Source: Geminicoccaceae bacterium (GTDB taxonomy: Bacteria > Pseudomonadota > Alphaproteobacteria > Geminicoccales > Geminicoccaceae). Taken from it: a DNA stretch of 64,000 nucleotides. A program made the translations under genes and the position numbers. The notes beneath the pieces were generated by a model. The model saw nothing but the letters and a program-made list of their open reading frames with translations. It was not told the origin of the DNA and made no database searches. Numbering within the stretch: position 1 is the first letter of the stretch; each line of letters begins with the position of its first letter. Shown here one piece after another: positions 44,652 through 52,238 of the stretch. The stretch spans positions 620,001-684,000 of the forward strand of contig JACKIM010000001.1 in assembly GCA_020638465.1 (NCBI GenBank), given 5' to 3'.

Positions 44652-45010
44652 AGCGACGGCCCTCGCGGTACGAGGGTGGAAACAGTCGCAGGAGGCCGGT
44701 CAGAACCGGTCTGGATGTCTTGGGATGTTGGCTCGTCGGTGGAATCTTGTACAAGGGTGTCGAAGTCGATGTTTTCGGACTTGAGGTAGGCTTCCCACTC
44801 GGTCAATGTGTCAAAAAGGGAGTTCGAGGTTGGTCCCCAAACGTCCACCATCATTGGATTTTGCTCCATACCCCCCCCCCTAACACTTTGAAAGACAAGA
44901 TGGTTTTTGGGGGTTCCAAGCCCATGTTCGCGACTGTAGGCGATGCCATATCCATGCGAATAGGTCGATGTTCGAGCAGGTATTGCGCTTGCATATCCGC
45001 GATAGTACAT
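44648..45010 (-). CDS. Hypothetical protein with in-frame poly-G tract, upstream of mobC
   Basis: From ATG 45010 the frame reads MYYRGYASAIPARTSTYSHG for 120 residues, passes through a run of ten G (44871-44880 on the plus strand as C) encoding VRGGG, then EQNPMMVDVWGPTSNSLFDT and an acidic Thr/Ser-rich tail. A shorter form could start at ATG 44869 directly after the run. I know no family. The four-base overlap with mobC suggests coupling, so slippage in the run could switch this protein and influence mobC translation. The frame is open further upstream only as antisense of bpt. Confidence 0.45.
   Translation of the reverse strand: MYYRGYASAIPARTSTYSHGYGIAYSREHGLGTPKNHLVFQSVRGGGMEQNPMMVDVWGPTSNSLFDTLTEWEAYLKSENIDFDTLVQDSTDEPTSQDIQTGSDRPPATVSTLVPRGPSL
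44871..44880. repeat. Homopolymer run of ten C (ten G on the coding strand)
   Basis: CCCCCCCCCC at 44871-44880, flanked by A and T. Runs this long are prone to polymerase slippage and are the basis of phase variation in other bacteria. It lies inside the small ORF before mobC, or directly upstream of its internal ATG. Confidence 0.9.
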
Positions 45011-45061
45011 AAACCTCTTGGTTGATAATACTGTCAGCGACCATCCAGTCGAGAGCAAAGC

Positions 45062-45799
45062 TTGAGCGATCCTCACGCGCCCATCCGCCCCTTCTACATG
45101 ACCCTGCCGTCGCCCTGCCCCTACCTGCCGGGCCAGACCGAGCAACGCGTCGTGGCGGAAATGCGCCGCCGGGGTGACGACGAGGTCTTCAACCACCTGA
45201 GCGAGGCAGGTTTCCGGCGCAGCATGGGATGGCTCTACCGCCCGGCATGCCCGACATGCCAGGCATGTGTCCCGGTACGCATACCGGCAGCATCCTTCAA
45301 CTGGACAAGAAATTTCCGCAAGATCGTCAACCGCAACAACGATGTGACATGGAGCGAAGGGCCCGCCACCTACGATGCGGAACATTTCGCCCTGTTCAGA
45401 CGTTATATAGCCAGTCGTCATGGCGATGGCGGCATGGCTTCCATGGGTGAAGCCGAATATCGCGAAATGTTGGAAAACGCACCATCCAATACCGTACTGG
45501 TCAGTTTTCGCGACAGCGAGAACCGTCTGGTTGCGGCAAGTATCACCGATCGCATGCGCAATGGACTTTCCGGCGTGTACAAATATTTCGATCCTGACGA
45601 AGAACGTCGCTCTTTAGGTACATATGCGATTTTGTGGCATGTTCGGCGTTGCATCGAGCTTGAGGTCGACCATGTATATCTTGGTTATTGGATCGCCAAT
45701 TGCCGCAAGATGTCCTACAAGACCCGGTTTCGACCACTGGAGAGGATGAGTCGCGAGGGATGGGTGTCATTCGAGTCTGAAGACGAGGCAGGCTCATAG
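45062..45799 (+). CDS. bpt: Aspartate/glutamate leucyltransferase (arginyl-tRNA-protein transferase family)
   Basis: 245 residues from TTG 45062. The N-terminal ATE domain has PSPCPYLPGQTEQRVVAEM with the first conserved Cys, and YRPACPTCQACVPVRI with three more; the C-terminal half contains GVYKYFDPDEERRSLGTYAI and VYLGYWIANCRKMSYKTRFR, the acyl-transfer core. Bpt joins Leu from Leu-tRNA to proteins starting with Asp or Glu, marking them for ClpS/ClpAP. The genomic island ends just upstream, so the native promoter may have been displaced, and the TTG start has only a weak GAGA-type ribosome site. Confidence 0.93.
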   Translation: MSDPHAPIRPFYMTLPSPCPYLPGQTEQRVVAEMRRRGDDEVFNHLSEAGFRRSMGWLYRPACPTCQACVPVRIPAASFNWTRNFRKIVNRNNDVTWSEGPATYDAEHFALFRRYIASRHGDGGMASMGEAEYREMLENAPSNTVLVSFRDSENRLVAASITDRMRNGLSGVYKYFDPDEERRSLGTYAILWHVRRCIELEVDHVYLGYWIANCRKMSYKTRFRPLERMSREGWVSFESEDEAGS

Positions 45800-45918
45800 T
45801 CAATTCCCGCAAATAATATCCGAATACGCCGCTGCACAGTTGAATCATTAGCCATGCCGTGACGGCCAAGCTAATGAGATCACGCGTTTTTCGATCCACA
45901 GGAGAGGAGACACGGACC

Positions 45919-46794
45919 ATGCATTTCGAACGAAAGCAGATTCTCGGCCCAGCCGTGGCCATCATGATGACAGCGAGCCCCATGGCTCTTTTGGCACAGA
46001 CCGCAACCGACACGTCGGCCGCCGGGACTGATGCCAGCACGCTGGTCAAGAAGCCAGGCATTGCCGAATCTGCTGCCGGGGCTGCTGACAGCGCCACGAA
46101 TGCCGTCAATGATGCCGTGAACTCGACGACCGAGGCGGCAGGCAGTGCTGCCGACGCGGCCCAGAATGCGGCTTCGGACGCCGTCGATGCCACCAAGGAT
46201 GCCGTCAGTGACGCGGCTGATGCAGCTTCCGATACGGCCGACAGCGCAACCGGTGTCGCTTCCGATGCCGCAACGGCGGCAAGCGACACTGCCTCCGATG
46301 CCGTCGACGCCACCAAGGATGCTGCCAGCGACGCGGCTGATGCAGCTTCCGATGCGGTGGACAGCGCAACCGACGCCGCTTCCGATGCCGCAACGGCGGC
46401 AAGCGACACTGCCTCCGATGCCGTCGACGCCACCAAGGATGCTGCCAGCGACGCGGCTGATGCAGCTTCCGACGCGGTGGACAGCGCGACCGGTGCCGCT
46501 TCCGATGCCGCAACGGCGGCAAGTGATACTGCCTCCGATGCCGTCGACGCCACCAAGGATGCTGCCAGCGATACCGCGGATGCAGCTTCCGATACGGCCG
46601 ACAGCGCTGCCGACACGGCATCCGATGCCGTTGACACAGCGACCGAAGCCGCGACCGATGCGGCGGAAGCGACCAAGGAAGCAGCAAGCGACGCCGCTGC
46701 TGCCGTCAGCGATACGGCCAGTGATGCCGCCGAGGCGACCGGAAACTTCTTCGAACGCTGGTGGAGCTGGATCAAGCAGACGGTCGGCTTCTGA
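45919..46794 (+). CDS. Secreted Ala/Asp/Ser-rich repeat protein
   Basis: 291 residues from ATG 45919 (GGAGAGGAG 10 bases upstream). A signal peptide (MHFERKQILGPAVAIMMTAS, cleavage near LLAQTA) is followed by about 220 residues built from Ala, Asp, Ser, Thr and little else, in 40-residue tandem units such as ASDAVDATKDAASDAADAAS. Hydrophobic Ala/Val alternate with acids as in amphipathic LEA- or apolipoprotein-like helices. It ends with an aromatic amphipathic tail FFERWWSWIKQTVGF. Likely an exported, strongly acidic, helical protein at the membrane or cell surface; function unknown. Confidence 0.75.
   Translation: MHFERKQILGPAVAIMMTASPMALLAQTATDTSAAGTDASTLVKKPGIAESAAGAADSATNAVNDAVNSTTEAAGSAADAAQNAASDAVDATKDAVSDAADAASDTADSATGVASDAATAASDTASDAVDATKDAASDAADAASDAVDSATDAASDAATAASDTASDAVDATKDAASDAADAASDAVDSATGAASDAATAASDTASDAVDATKDAASDTADAASDTADSAADTASDAVDTATEAATDAAEATKEAASDAAAAVSDTASDAAEATGNFFERWWSWIKQTVGF
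46171..46650 (+). repeat. 120-bp tandem repeats inside the Ala-rich protein gene
   Basis: About four copies with exact 120-base spacing. GCCACCAAGGAT recurs at 46189, 46309, 46429 and 46549. The middle copies are nearly identical, the outer ones more diverged, and the last is incomplete. The unit is a multiple of three, so copy-number change alters protein length without shifting the frame. Confidence 0.88.
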
Positions 46795-46837
46795 TGACAC
46801 GGAGCGTCGTCCCGGTCTTGCCTGACGGGAAGATGCC

Positions 46838-47290
46838 CTAATCCCCTTCGAGGACCGGCCAATCGACCAGCCGGTCCTCGAATTCCTCTTCGCCGATTGC
46901 ATTTTCCGCAAACGATCTGCCGCGAATGCTTTTTCCGGCTTTCAGGACCAGGCTGGCATCTTTCGATATGAGGTGGTGCCAGGCCGGCAGCTCCCGGCCT
47001 TCATGGAGCCGCCTGTAGGCGCAGCTGGTTGGCATCATCCATAGATCATCGATGCTTTCAGGACCAAGAATTACACAAGACGGGACTTCCTTCGCACGTC
47101 GATCATAAGCCGTGCAACGGCAAGTATTCTCATTGAGCATCCTGCAATGAAGATCGGTGTAGAAGACTTCTGCGGTATCCTCATCCTCGAGCTTGACGAG
47201 ACAGCATTTGGCACACCCGTCGCAGACCCGTTCCCACTCGTCATGGGTCATCTCTTCAAGACGTTTGTCTTCCCAGAAACATCCTGCCAT
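46838..47290 (-). CDS. YcgN-family cysteine cluster protein (UPF0260)
   Basis: 150 residues from ATG 47290, which has GGAGA eight bases upstream; ATG 47305 is an alternative. MAGCFWEDKRLEEMTHDEWE is the family start, and the putative metal-binding cluster CDGCAKCC, HCRMLNENTCRCTAYDRR and VPSCVILGP supplies about eight Cys, as in the CxxCxxCC domain (YkgJ/UPF0260). Biochemical role unknown, probably Zn or Fe binding. It is convergent with the Ala-rich protein gene. Confidence 0.9.
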   Translation of the reverse strand: MAGCFWEDKRLEEMTHDEWERVCDGCAKCCLVKLEDEDTAEVFYTDLHCRMLNENTCRCTAYDRRAKEVPSCVILGPESIDDLWMMPTSCAYRRLHEGRELPAWHHLISKDASLVLKAGKSIRGRSFAENAIGEEEFEDRLVDWPVLEGD

Positions 47291-47520
47291 AAAGTTGATC
47301 TCCATCTGAACAAGACGAGCCCGGAAAGCTGTTCGTCGGACGACCGGTCGCACCTGTAGGCTTGACCCGTTCCTGCATTACAAGCATGATTCCCGGGATT
47401 CCTGCTGTGGTTCTCGACAGAAAACCGGTCGGGTGAACTCTTCCCTATCCCGTCTGCCCCTTTCATAGAGATCACCGCGACAGTATCCAACATGCCCAAC
47501 GATGTCATATGGAGCTCCAC

Positions 47521-48519
47521 ATGAGCGAGCAATTTTTGGCGGTCGTGCTTCATGAGATCGAAGGAAAGACCGTCGCATCGATCGAATCCCCGACGGTTGA
47601 TGACCTGCCCGATGGCGATGTTCTCGTTGCAGTTGAATGGTCGACACTCAACTACAAGGACGGATTGGCCATTACCGGTGCCGGAAAGATCGTCCGTCAC
47701 TTCCCCTTCGTGCCGGGCATCGATTTCGCCGGCCGGGTTCTCCGGTCCTCTTCGCCCGATTTCGAAGAGGGCGATGGGGTATTGCTCACCGGCTATGGCG
47801 TCGGTGAACGACATTGGGGCGGGCTGGCACAGATGGCACGCGTGAAAGGTGAATGGCTGGTCAAGCTGCCCGGAGACATGACCGGACGCCAGGCCATGGC
47901 CATCGGTACGGCCGGTTTTACTGCCATGCTCGCTGTCCGCGCACTGGAACATCAGGGCGTCACCCCGGATCGTGGCGAAGTCGTGGTGACCGGTGCTGCC
48001 GGCGGTGTGGGCAGCATATCACTGCCGCTGCTCGCCAGAAAGGGGTATCGCGCCGTTGCCTCCACCGGCCGCACGAGCCTCGAAGACTATCTCCGGAAGC
48101 TCGGCGCTACCCGCGTCGTCGATCGCAGCGAGTTCACCTCGCAGACGAAAGCGCCACTGGCTTCCGCACATTGGGCCGGAGCGATCGACACGGTCGGTGC
48201 GGAAACGCTCGCAGGCCTGCTCAAGAGCATGCAATATCACGGTGCCGTTGCCGCCTGTGGCCTTGCAGGAGGCGCGTCACTGCCTGCCACCGTGTTTCCG
48301 TTCCTCCTGCGTGGCGTGAGACTGATCGGTATCGACTCTGTCTATTGTCCCATGGAAGAGCGACAGGCGGCATGGCAGGAATTGCACAAGGACCTCGACC
48401 CCGACCTTCTTGAGACCATGGTCACCGAGATTGCCCTTGATGACGTCCCCCGATGGGCGCCCAGGTTCCTCAAGGGTGAGGTCCGTGGACGCCTGCTGGT
48501 GAGGACCGGAGCGGCCTGA
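47521..48519 (+). CDS. Acrylyl-CoA reductase AcuI/YhdH-family quinone oxidoreductase
   Basis: 332 residues from ATG 47521; GGAG lies about eight bases upstream. Zinc-free medium-chain dehydrogenase: STLNYKDGLAITGAGKIVRH is diagnostic of the YhdH/AcuI group, and VVTGAAGGVGSISLPLLARK is the NADPH-binding Rossmann loop. Members reduce acryloyl-CoA to propionyl-CoA (3-hydroxypropionate or DMSP breakdown) and related enones. Its position directly before accBC may be accidental. Confidence 0.9.
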   Translation: MSEQFLAVVLHEIEGKTVASIESPTVDDLPDGDVLVAVEWSTLNYKDGLAITGAGKIVRHFPFVPGIDFAGRVLRSSSPDFEEGDGVLLTGYGVGERHWGGLAQMARVKGEWLVKLPGDMTGRQAMAIGTAGFTAMLAVRALEHQGVTPDRGEVVVTGAAGGVGSISLPLLARKGYRAVASTGRTSLEDYLRKLGATRVVDRSEFTSQTKAPLASAHWAGAIDTVGAETLAGLLKSMQYHGAVAACGLAGGASLPATVFPFLLRGVRLIGIDSVYCPMEERQAAWQELHKDLDPDLLETMVTEIALDDVPRWAPRFLKGEVRGRLLVRTGAA

Positions 48520-48549
48520 TCCCCGCGTTGACGCCAAAATGCGACAATC

Positions 48550-48567
48550 ACCCGGGAAAAACCGGGT
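48550..48567. promoter_or_regulatory. Hairpin between the reductase gene and accB
   Basis: ACCCGG and CCGGGT flank GAAAAA, with an outer GCGACA/TGTTGC pairing (one wobble). No T-run follows on the plus strand, so it is a weak terminator candidate or an mRNA element. The remaining 200 bases before accB, with no gene, presumably carry the accBC promoter. Confidence 0.35.
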
Positions 48568-48766
48568 AAAATGTTGCATTGCCGAAGCGATGCCTTGCCG
48601 CTCCTTCGTACGTGATATAGAAGCGCCGGGAGTCAACTCCACGGGAACATGAGTGTCCCTGCCATCCGCTGTAGCGGTGATTTTCCTCGCTGCGGGGAAG
48701 GGCACTGTATCGTGAGCGGACGCGGATTTCGCCAGACGGTCACTGTTCCTCAAGCCAGGGCAAAGC

Positions 48767-49237
48767 ATGGCCAAGCTCGATATCGACGCCGAATATGTTG
48801 CGAAGCTCGCGGAGCTTCTCCAGCGTACAGGCCTGACGGAAATTGAAATCACCGAGGGCGATGCTCGCATACGCGTGGCCAAGAAGATCAAGCAGACGGT
48901 CGAATATGCGAGCCCTCCCCAGACCGGTGCCGTCGCCATGCCTGTCGCCGCGCCTGCGACCCCATCGGCTGCTTCCGACGAGTCGGCGCGCAATGCCGAC
49001 CATCCCGGCATGATCAAGTCCCCGATGGTCGGTACGGTCTATCTGGCTCCCGATCCGTCGTCGCCATCCTTCGTCTCGATCGGGGAAGATGTGCGCGAGG
49101 GCCAGACTCTGCTCATCATCGAAGCCATGAAGGTGATGAATTCGATCCGCGCCCCGCGCAGCGGCAAGGTCATCAAGGTTTTCGTCGAGAATGCGACACC
49201 TGTCGAATTCGGCGAACCGCTCCTTATCATTGAGTAG
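48767..49237 (+). CDS. accB: Biotin carboxyl carrier protein of acetyl-CoA carboxylase
   Basis: 156 residues. Helical N-terminal region (LDIDAEYVAKLAELLQRTGL), an Ala/Pro/Thr linker at about 50-78, and a biotinyl domain from residue 80 (MIKSPMVGTVYLAPDPSSPS) with the biotinylated K122 in IIEAMKVMN; the thumb between strands is present as in AccB. It carries CO2 to acetyl-CoA, the first step of fatty acid synthesis. accC follows after five bases. Confidence 0.96.
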   Translation: MAKLDIDAEYVAKLAELLQRTGLTEIEITEGDARIRVAKKIKQTVEYASPPQTGAVAMPVAAPATPSAASDESARNADHPGMIKSPMVGTVYLAPDPSSPSFVSIGEDVREGQTLLIIEAMKVMNSIRAPRSGKVIKVFVENATPVEFGEPLLIIE

Positions 49238-49242
49238 AGACC

Positions 49243-50592
49243 TTGTTTAAGAAGGTTCTGATCGCCAATCGCGGAGAGATTGCCCTTCGGGTCCTTCGGG
49301 CCTGCAGGGAAATGGGCATCTCGACGGTCGCCGTTCATTCGACGGCCGATCACAGCGCCATGCATGTGCGGCTTGCGGACGAAAGCGTCTGCATCGGCCC
49401 GCCATCGGCTCGCGAATCCTATCTCAACATTCAGTCGATCCTGGCGGCGGCGGAAATCACGGGCGCCGATGCCATTCATCCCGGCTATGGCTTTCTCGCG
49501 GAAAACGCCGACTTCGCCCAGATGGTCGTCGAGCACGGATTTACATTCATCGGCCCGGATCCGCGCCATATCCGCATGATGGGTGACAAGATCGAGGCGA
49601 AAAGCACGGTCAAATCGCTCAACCTGCCAGCCGTGCCCGGTTCGGACGGGCCGATTTCCAGCGAGGCCGAAGCCATCGAAGCCGTCCGCAACATCGGCTA
49701 TCCGCTGCTGATCAAGGCGGTGGCAGGCGGTGGCGGACGCGGCATGACCATCGTGCGTCAGGAAAGCGATTTTCGCGACGCGCTACGCATGGCCCGCCAC
49801 GAGGCTGGAAACGCGTTTGGCGATGATCGCGTCTACATGGAGCGTTTCCTCGATCAGCCCCGCCACATCGAGTTTCAGGTGATGGGGGACCGACATGGCA
49901 ACGTCGTACATCTGGGCGAACGCGATTGTTCGCTCCAGCGTCGTCACCAGAAGCTTGTCGAGGAAGCCGGCTCACCGGTGATCGATGTCGCGACCCGCGA
50001 GCGCATGGGTGCTCAGGTGGTCGAGGCCATGAAGAAGCTTGGCTATGTCGGCGCGGGAACCATCGAGTTTCTTTACCAGAATGGTGAATTCTTCTTCATC
50101 GAGATGAATACACGTATCCAGGTGGAACACCCCGTCACCGAACTGGTTACGGGAGTCGACCTGATCCGGGAACAGATCCGGGTGGCCGCCGGCGAGGAAC
50201 TGAGCCTTCGCCAGGATCGGCTGCGGTTTCGCGGCCACGCCATCGAATGCCGGATCAACGCCGAGGATGTGCGTACGCTCATGCCCACTCCGGGCCAGGT
50301 GACAACCTTCCATCCTCCGGGCGGTCCCGGTGTACGGGTCGATTCCGCAATTTACAGTGGCTACACTGTGCCTCCATATTATGACAGCCTGATTGCCAAG
50401 CTCATCGTTCACGATCTCGATCGCGAGCGCTGCCTTGCCCGTCTTGAGCGCAGCCTTGCCGAATTTGTCATTGATGGCATACCATCCAGCATTCCTTTGC
50501 AGCGGGCAATTTTGCGCACTGGCGATATGCATGAAGGGCGCTACGATACCGGTTGGTTGGGGCGCTTTCTGGAAAGCTGGGACGGAAACTGA
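49243..50592 (+). CDS. accC: Acetyl-CoA carboxylase biotin carboxylase subunit
   Basis: 449 residues starting at TTG 49243 (FKKVLIANRGEIALRVLRAC), the usual length. ATP-grasp core with KAVAGGGGRGMTIV (Gly-rich ATP loop), MERFLDQPRHIEFQVMGD, GERDCSLQRRHQKLVEEAGS and the catalytic EMNTRIQVEHPVTE. It carboxylates biotin on AccB using bicarbonate. The TTG start five bases after accB implies translational coupling, which balances the two subunits. Confidence 0.96.
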   Translation: MFKKVLIANRGEIALRVLRACREMGISTVAVHSTADHSAMHVRLADESVCIGPPSARESYLNIQSILAAAEITGADAIHPGYGFLAENADFAQMVVEHGFTFIGPDPRHIRMMGDKIEAKSTVKSLNLPAVPGSDGPISSEAEAIEAVRNIGYPLLIKAVAGGGGRGMTIVRQESDFRDALRMARHEAGNAFGDDRVYMERFLDQPRHIEFQVMGDRHGNVVHLGERDCSLQRRHQKLVEEAGSPVIDVATRERMGAQVVEAMKKLGYVGAGTIEFLYQNGEFFFIEMNTRIQVEHPVTELVTGVDLIREQIRVAAGEELSLRQDRLRFRGHAIECRINAEDVRTLMPTPGQVTTFHPPGGPGVRVDSAIYSGYTVPPYYDSLIAKLIVHDLDRERCLARLERSLAEFVIDGIPSSIPLQRAILRTGDMHEGRYDTGWLGRFLESWDGN

Positions 50593-50648
50593 ACGTTTCC
50601 ACCAGAAGCTCAACTGACCCCAACGGTTGAGCACGGGAAGACTTTTCA

Positions 50649-51368
50649 ATGAAGGTAATGACACCGGAGCTGGTGCTGAGTGCCTATTCGATCGGGCTTT
50701 TCCCGATGGCCAACGACCGTGACGATCCCACGATCCACTGGATTGATCCCATTCGCCGTGGCATCATTCCGCTCAATCGCTTCCATGTTTCCCGCAGCCT
50801 TACAAAGACAATCCGCCGGCAGCGTTTTGAAACACGGGTCAATTCGGCCTTTACCGACGTCATTCGCGCATGTGCCGAGACGACCCGGGAGCGGCCGCGT
50901 ACCTGGCTCAACGACGAAATGATCGGCATATACGAGGAACTTGCCGAACGTGGCAGCGCCCATTCCGTCGAAAGCTGGCAGAATGACCGACTTGTTGGCG
51001 GGCTTTACGGCCTTGCGATTGGAGGAGTGTTCTTCGGCGAGAGCATGTTCAGCCGCGAACGCGATGCCAGCAAGGTGGCTCTGGTCGAACTTGTGGCGAG
51101 ACTGCGGGCAGCCGGTTTTGTCCTTCTCGATACGCAGTTCGTGACATCCCACCTCAAGACCTTCGGTGCCATCGAAATCAGCAGGCAGGCCTATCGCATG
51201 CGGCTGCAGCGCGCGATGGGCGTGCGGGCACGCTTCCCGCGAGCCCCCTATTCCTTTGCCTTGGGTCCGACAGGTGTCGGCTCCGGCGTATCCGGACGGT
51301 TTGGAACCTCGGGCTCGGAGGAACCTGCAACCGGCTCGGCGGCACAACCGATCACCCAGACGTCATAG
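50649..51368 (+). CDS. aat: Leucyl/phenylalanyl-tRNA-protein transferase
   Basis: 239 residues. LVLSAYSIGLFPMANDRDDP, HWIDPIRRGIIPLNRFHVSR and SWQNDRLVGGLYGLAIGGVF with FFGESMFSRERDASKVALVE are the family blocks that bind aminoacyl-tRNA. The enzyme adds Leu or Phe to proteins starting with Lys or Arg, feeding the ClpS N-degron pathway. The last 40 residues (GPTGVGSGVSGRFGTSGSEE) are not conserved and overlap the convergent DUF2155 gene by 121 bases, suggesting a lost stop. Confidence 0.94.
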   Translation: MKVMTPELVLSAYSIGLFPMANDRDDPTIHWIDPIRRGIIPLNRFHVSRSLTKTIRRQRFETRVNSAFTDVIRACAETTRERPRTWLNDEMIGIYEELAERGSAHSVESWQNDRLVGGLYGLAIGGVFFGESMFSRERDASKVALVELVARLRAAGFVLLDTQFVTSHLKTFGAIEISRQAYRMRLQRAMGVRARFPRAPYSFALGPTGVGSGVSGRFGTSGSEEPATGSAAQPITQTS

Positions 51369-51736
51369 ACCGGATGTTCAAGAGCCGAGATGGCGGGGTT
51401 GGAAGCAAACATCCACCCCGAAAAGGCCATATCATCCTGCGCCTCTTCACGATCCGTAGCCCTGATCTCGAGGAATGCCGCAGCTTCGGGCGGCTCCGTT
51501 GGCGGAGTTTCGAGGCAGGCGCGAGGCCGGATGGCCAGCGTGCCGAAGGTGGCCTCCTGACCGATATTGATGGCAATGACCGAAACTCGGGCCGTCACCT
51601 TGTCGAGCGCCTGCAGACGAACCGCAGGCCGTTCAATCGAAGGGGCAGCGGAAGCCGTCGCGGTCACACCTGCCAGCACGAACGCAGATGCGAGCCCAAT
51701 CGAGAATTTGGACAATAAGCGAAAAAAAACCCTCAT
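51248..51736 (-). CDS. DUF2155 domain exported protein
   Basis: 162 residues with a signal peptide (MRVFFRLLSKFSIGLASAFV, cleavage near ASAAPS). The DUF2155 core contains RLQALDKVTARVSVIAINIG, FGTLAIRPRACLETPPTEPP and FSGWMFASNPAISALEHPVY with a late Cys. The family is alphaproteobacterial and often lies beside aat, as here; function unknown, likely in the periplasm or envelope. The Pro-rich C-terminus overlaps the aat tail, and its start overlaps the mlaD-type gene by four bases. Confidence 0.9.
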   Translation of the reverse strand: MRVFFRLLSKFSIGLASAFVLAGVTATASAAPSIERPAVRLQALDKVTARVSVIAINIGQEATFGTLAIRPRACLETPPTEPPEAAAFLEIRATDREEAQDDMAFSGWMFASNPAISALEHPVYDVWVIGCAAEPVAGSSEPEVPNRPDTPEPTPVGPKAKE

Positions 51737-52185
51737 CGACTGCCATTGGCCTGGGAGAAGATCATTTGACCGATAAGGTCTTCGAGATTGACGGAGTTCT
51801 GCGTCAAGGTGACTTCTTCCCCATCCTTCAGCATGATGTCTTCAGCGCCGGGTACCAGTGCGAGATATTTGCCACCGAGAAGCCCCGAACTCGTGATCGC
51901 GGCTGAACTGTCGATCGGCAGTTCGATGGAACTTTCCACACTGAATGAAACGACCGCGCGATAGGATGCAGGATCGAGTGTCTGGGACAGAATCTTGCCG
52001 ACCTTGATACCACTCACGCGCACATCGCTGCCGATATCCAGACCGTCGATCCGGTCGAATTTCGCAACCAGTGAATATCCACCGGGATCACCGACATTGC
52101 TGCGCGAATAGGCCCAGGTCAAAAAGCCGCCCGCAACGATGATGACGACAGCTCCAAGGATGGTCTCGACAATATTGCGCGACAT
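51733..52185 (-). CDS. MlaD-family phospholipid transport protein
   Basis: 150 residues from ATG 52183-52185 (GGAGAATGGA just upstream); an ATG seven codons earlier is possible. One N-terminal membrane helix (ETILGAVVIIVAGGFLTWAY) precedes the MCE domain (YSLVAKFDRIDGLDIGSDVR, VSGIKVGKI), with the pore-loop segment LLGGKYLALVPG. It fits MlaD, the periplasmic hexameric ring of the MlaFEDB system for outer-membrane lipid asymmetry. mlaE and mlaF are not adjacent. Confidence 0.9.
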   Translation of the reverse strand: MSRNIVETILGAVVIIVAGGFLTWAYSRSNVGDPGGYSLVAKFDRIDGLDIGSDVRVSGIKVGKILSQTLDPASYRAVVSFSVESSIELPIDSSAAITSSGLLGGKYLALVPGAEDIMLKDGEEVTLTQNSVNLEDLIGQMIFSQANGSR

Positions 52186-52238
52186 TCCATTCTCCATAGT
52201 GACCACTGTAATACGGTCGGCGAAGACACCGATACCGG

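Noticed and set aside
44880..45060. Direct repeat of the tRNA-Ser 3' end as attR of the island
   Set aside because: No copy of the CCGCCAGTTTC core was found near the right border; the only second copy is at 35640-35650 in inverted orientation.
46171..46650. Regular repeats considered as a CRISPR array
   Set aside because: Unit is 120 bases with no unique spacers, and it is coding; no cas genes are present in the window.
45543..46862. Two long minus-strand frames over the repeat gene
   Set aside because: They are shadows of the Ala-rich repeats; the plus strand has the signal peptide and ribosome site.
48649..48846. Small plus-strand frame before accB
   Set aside because: Runs into accB in another frame, Cys/Arg-rich shadow-like composition; the accB leader explains the region.
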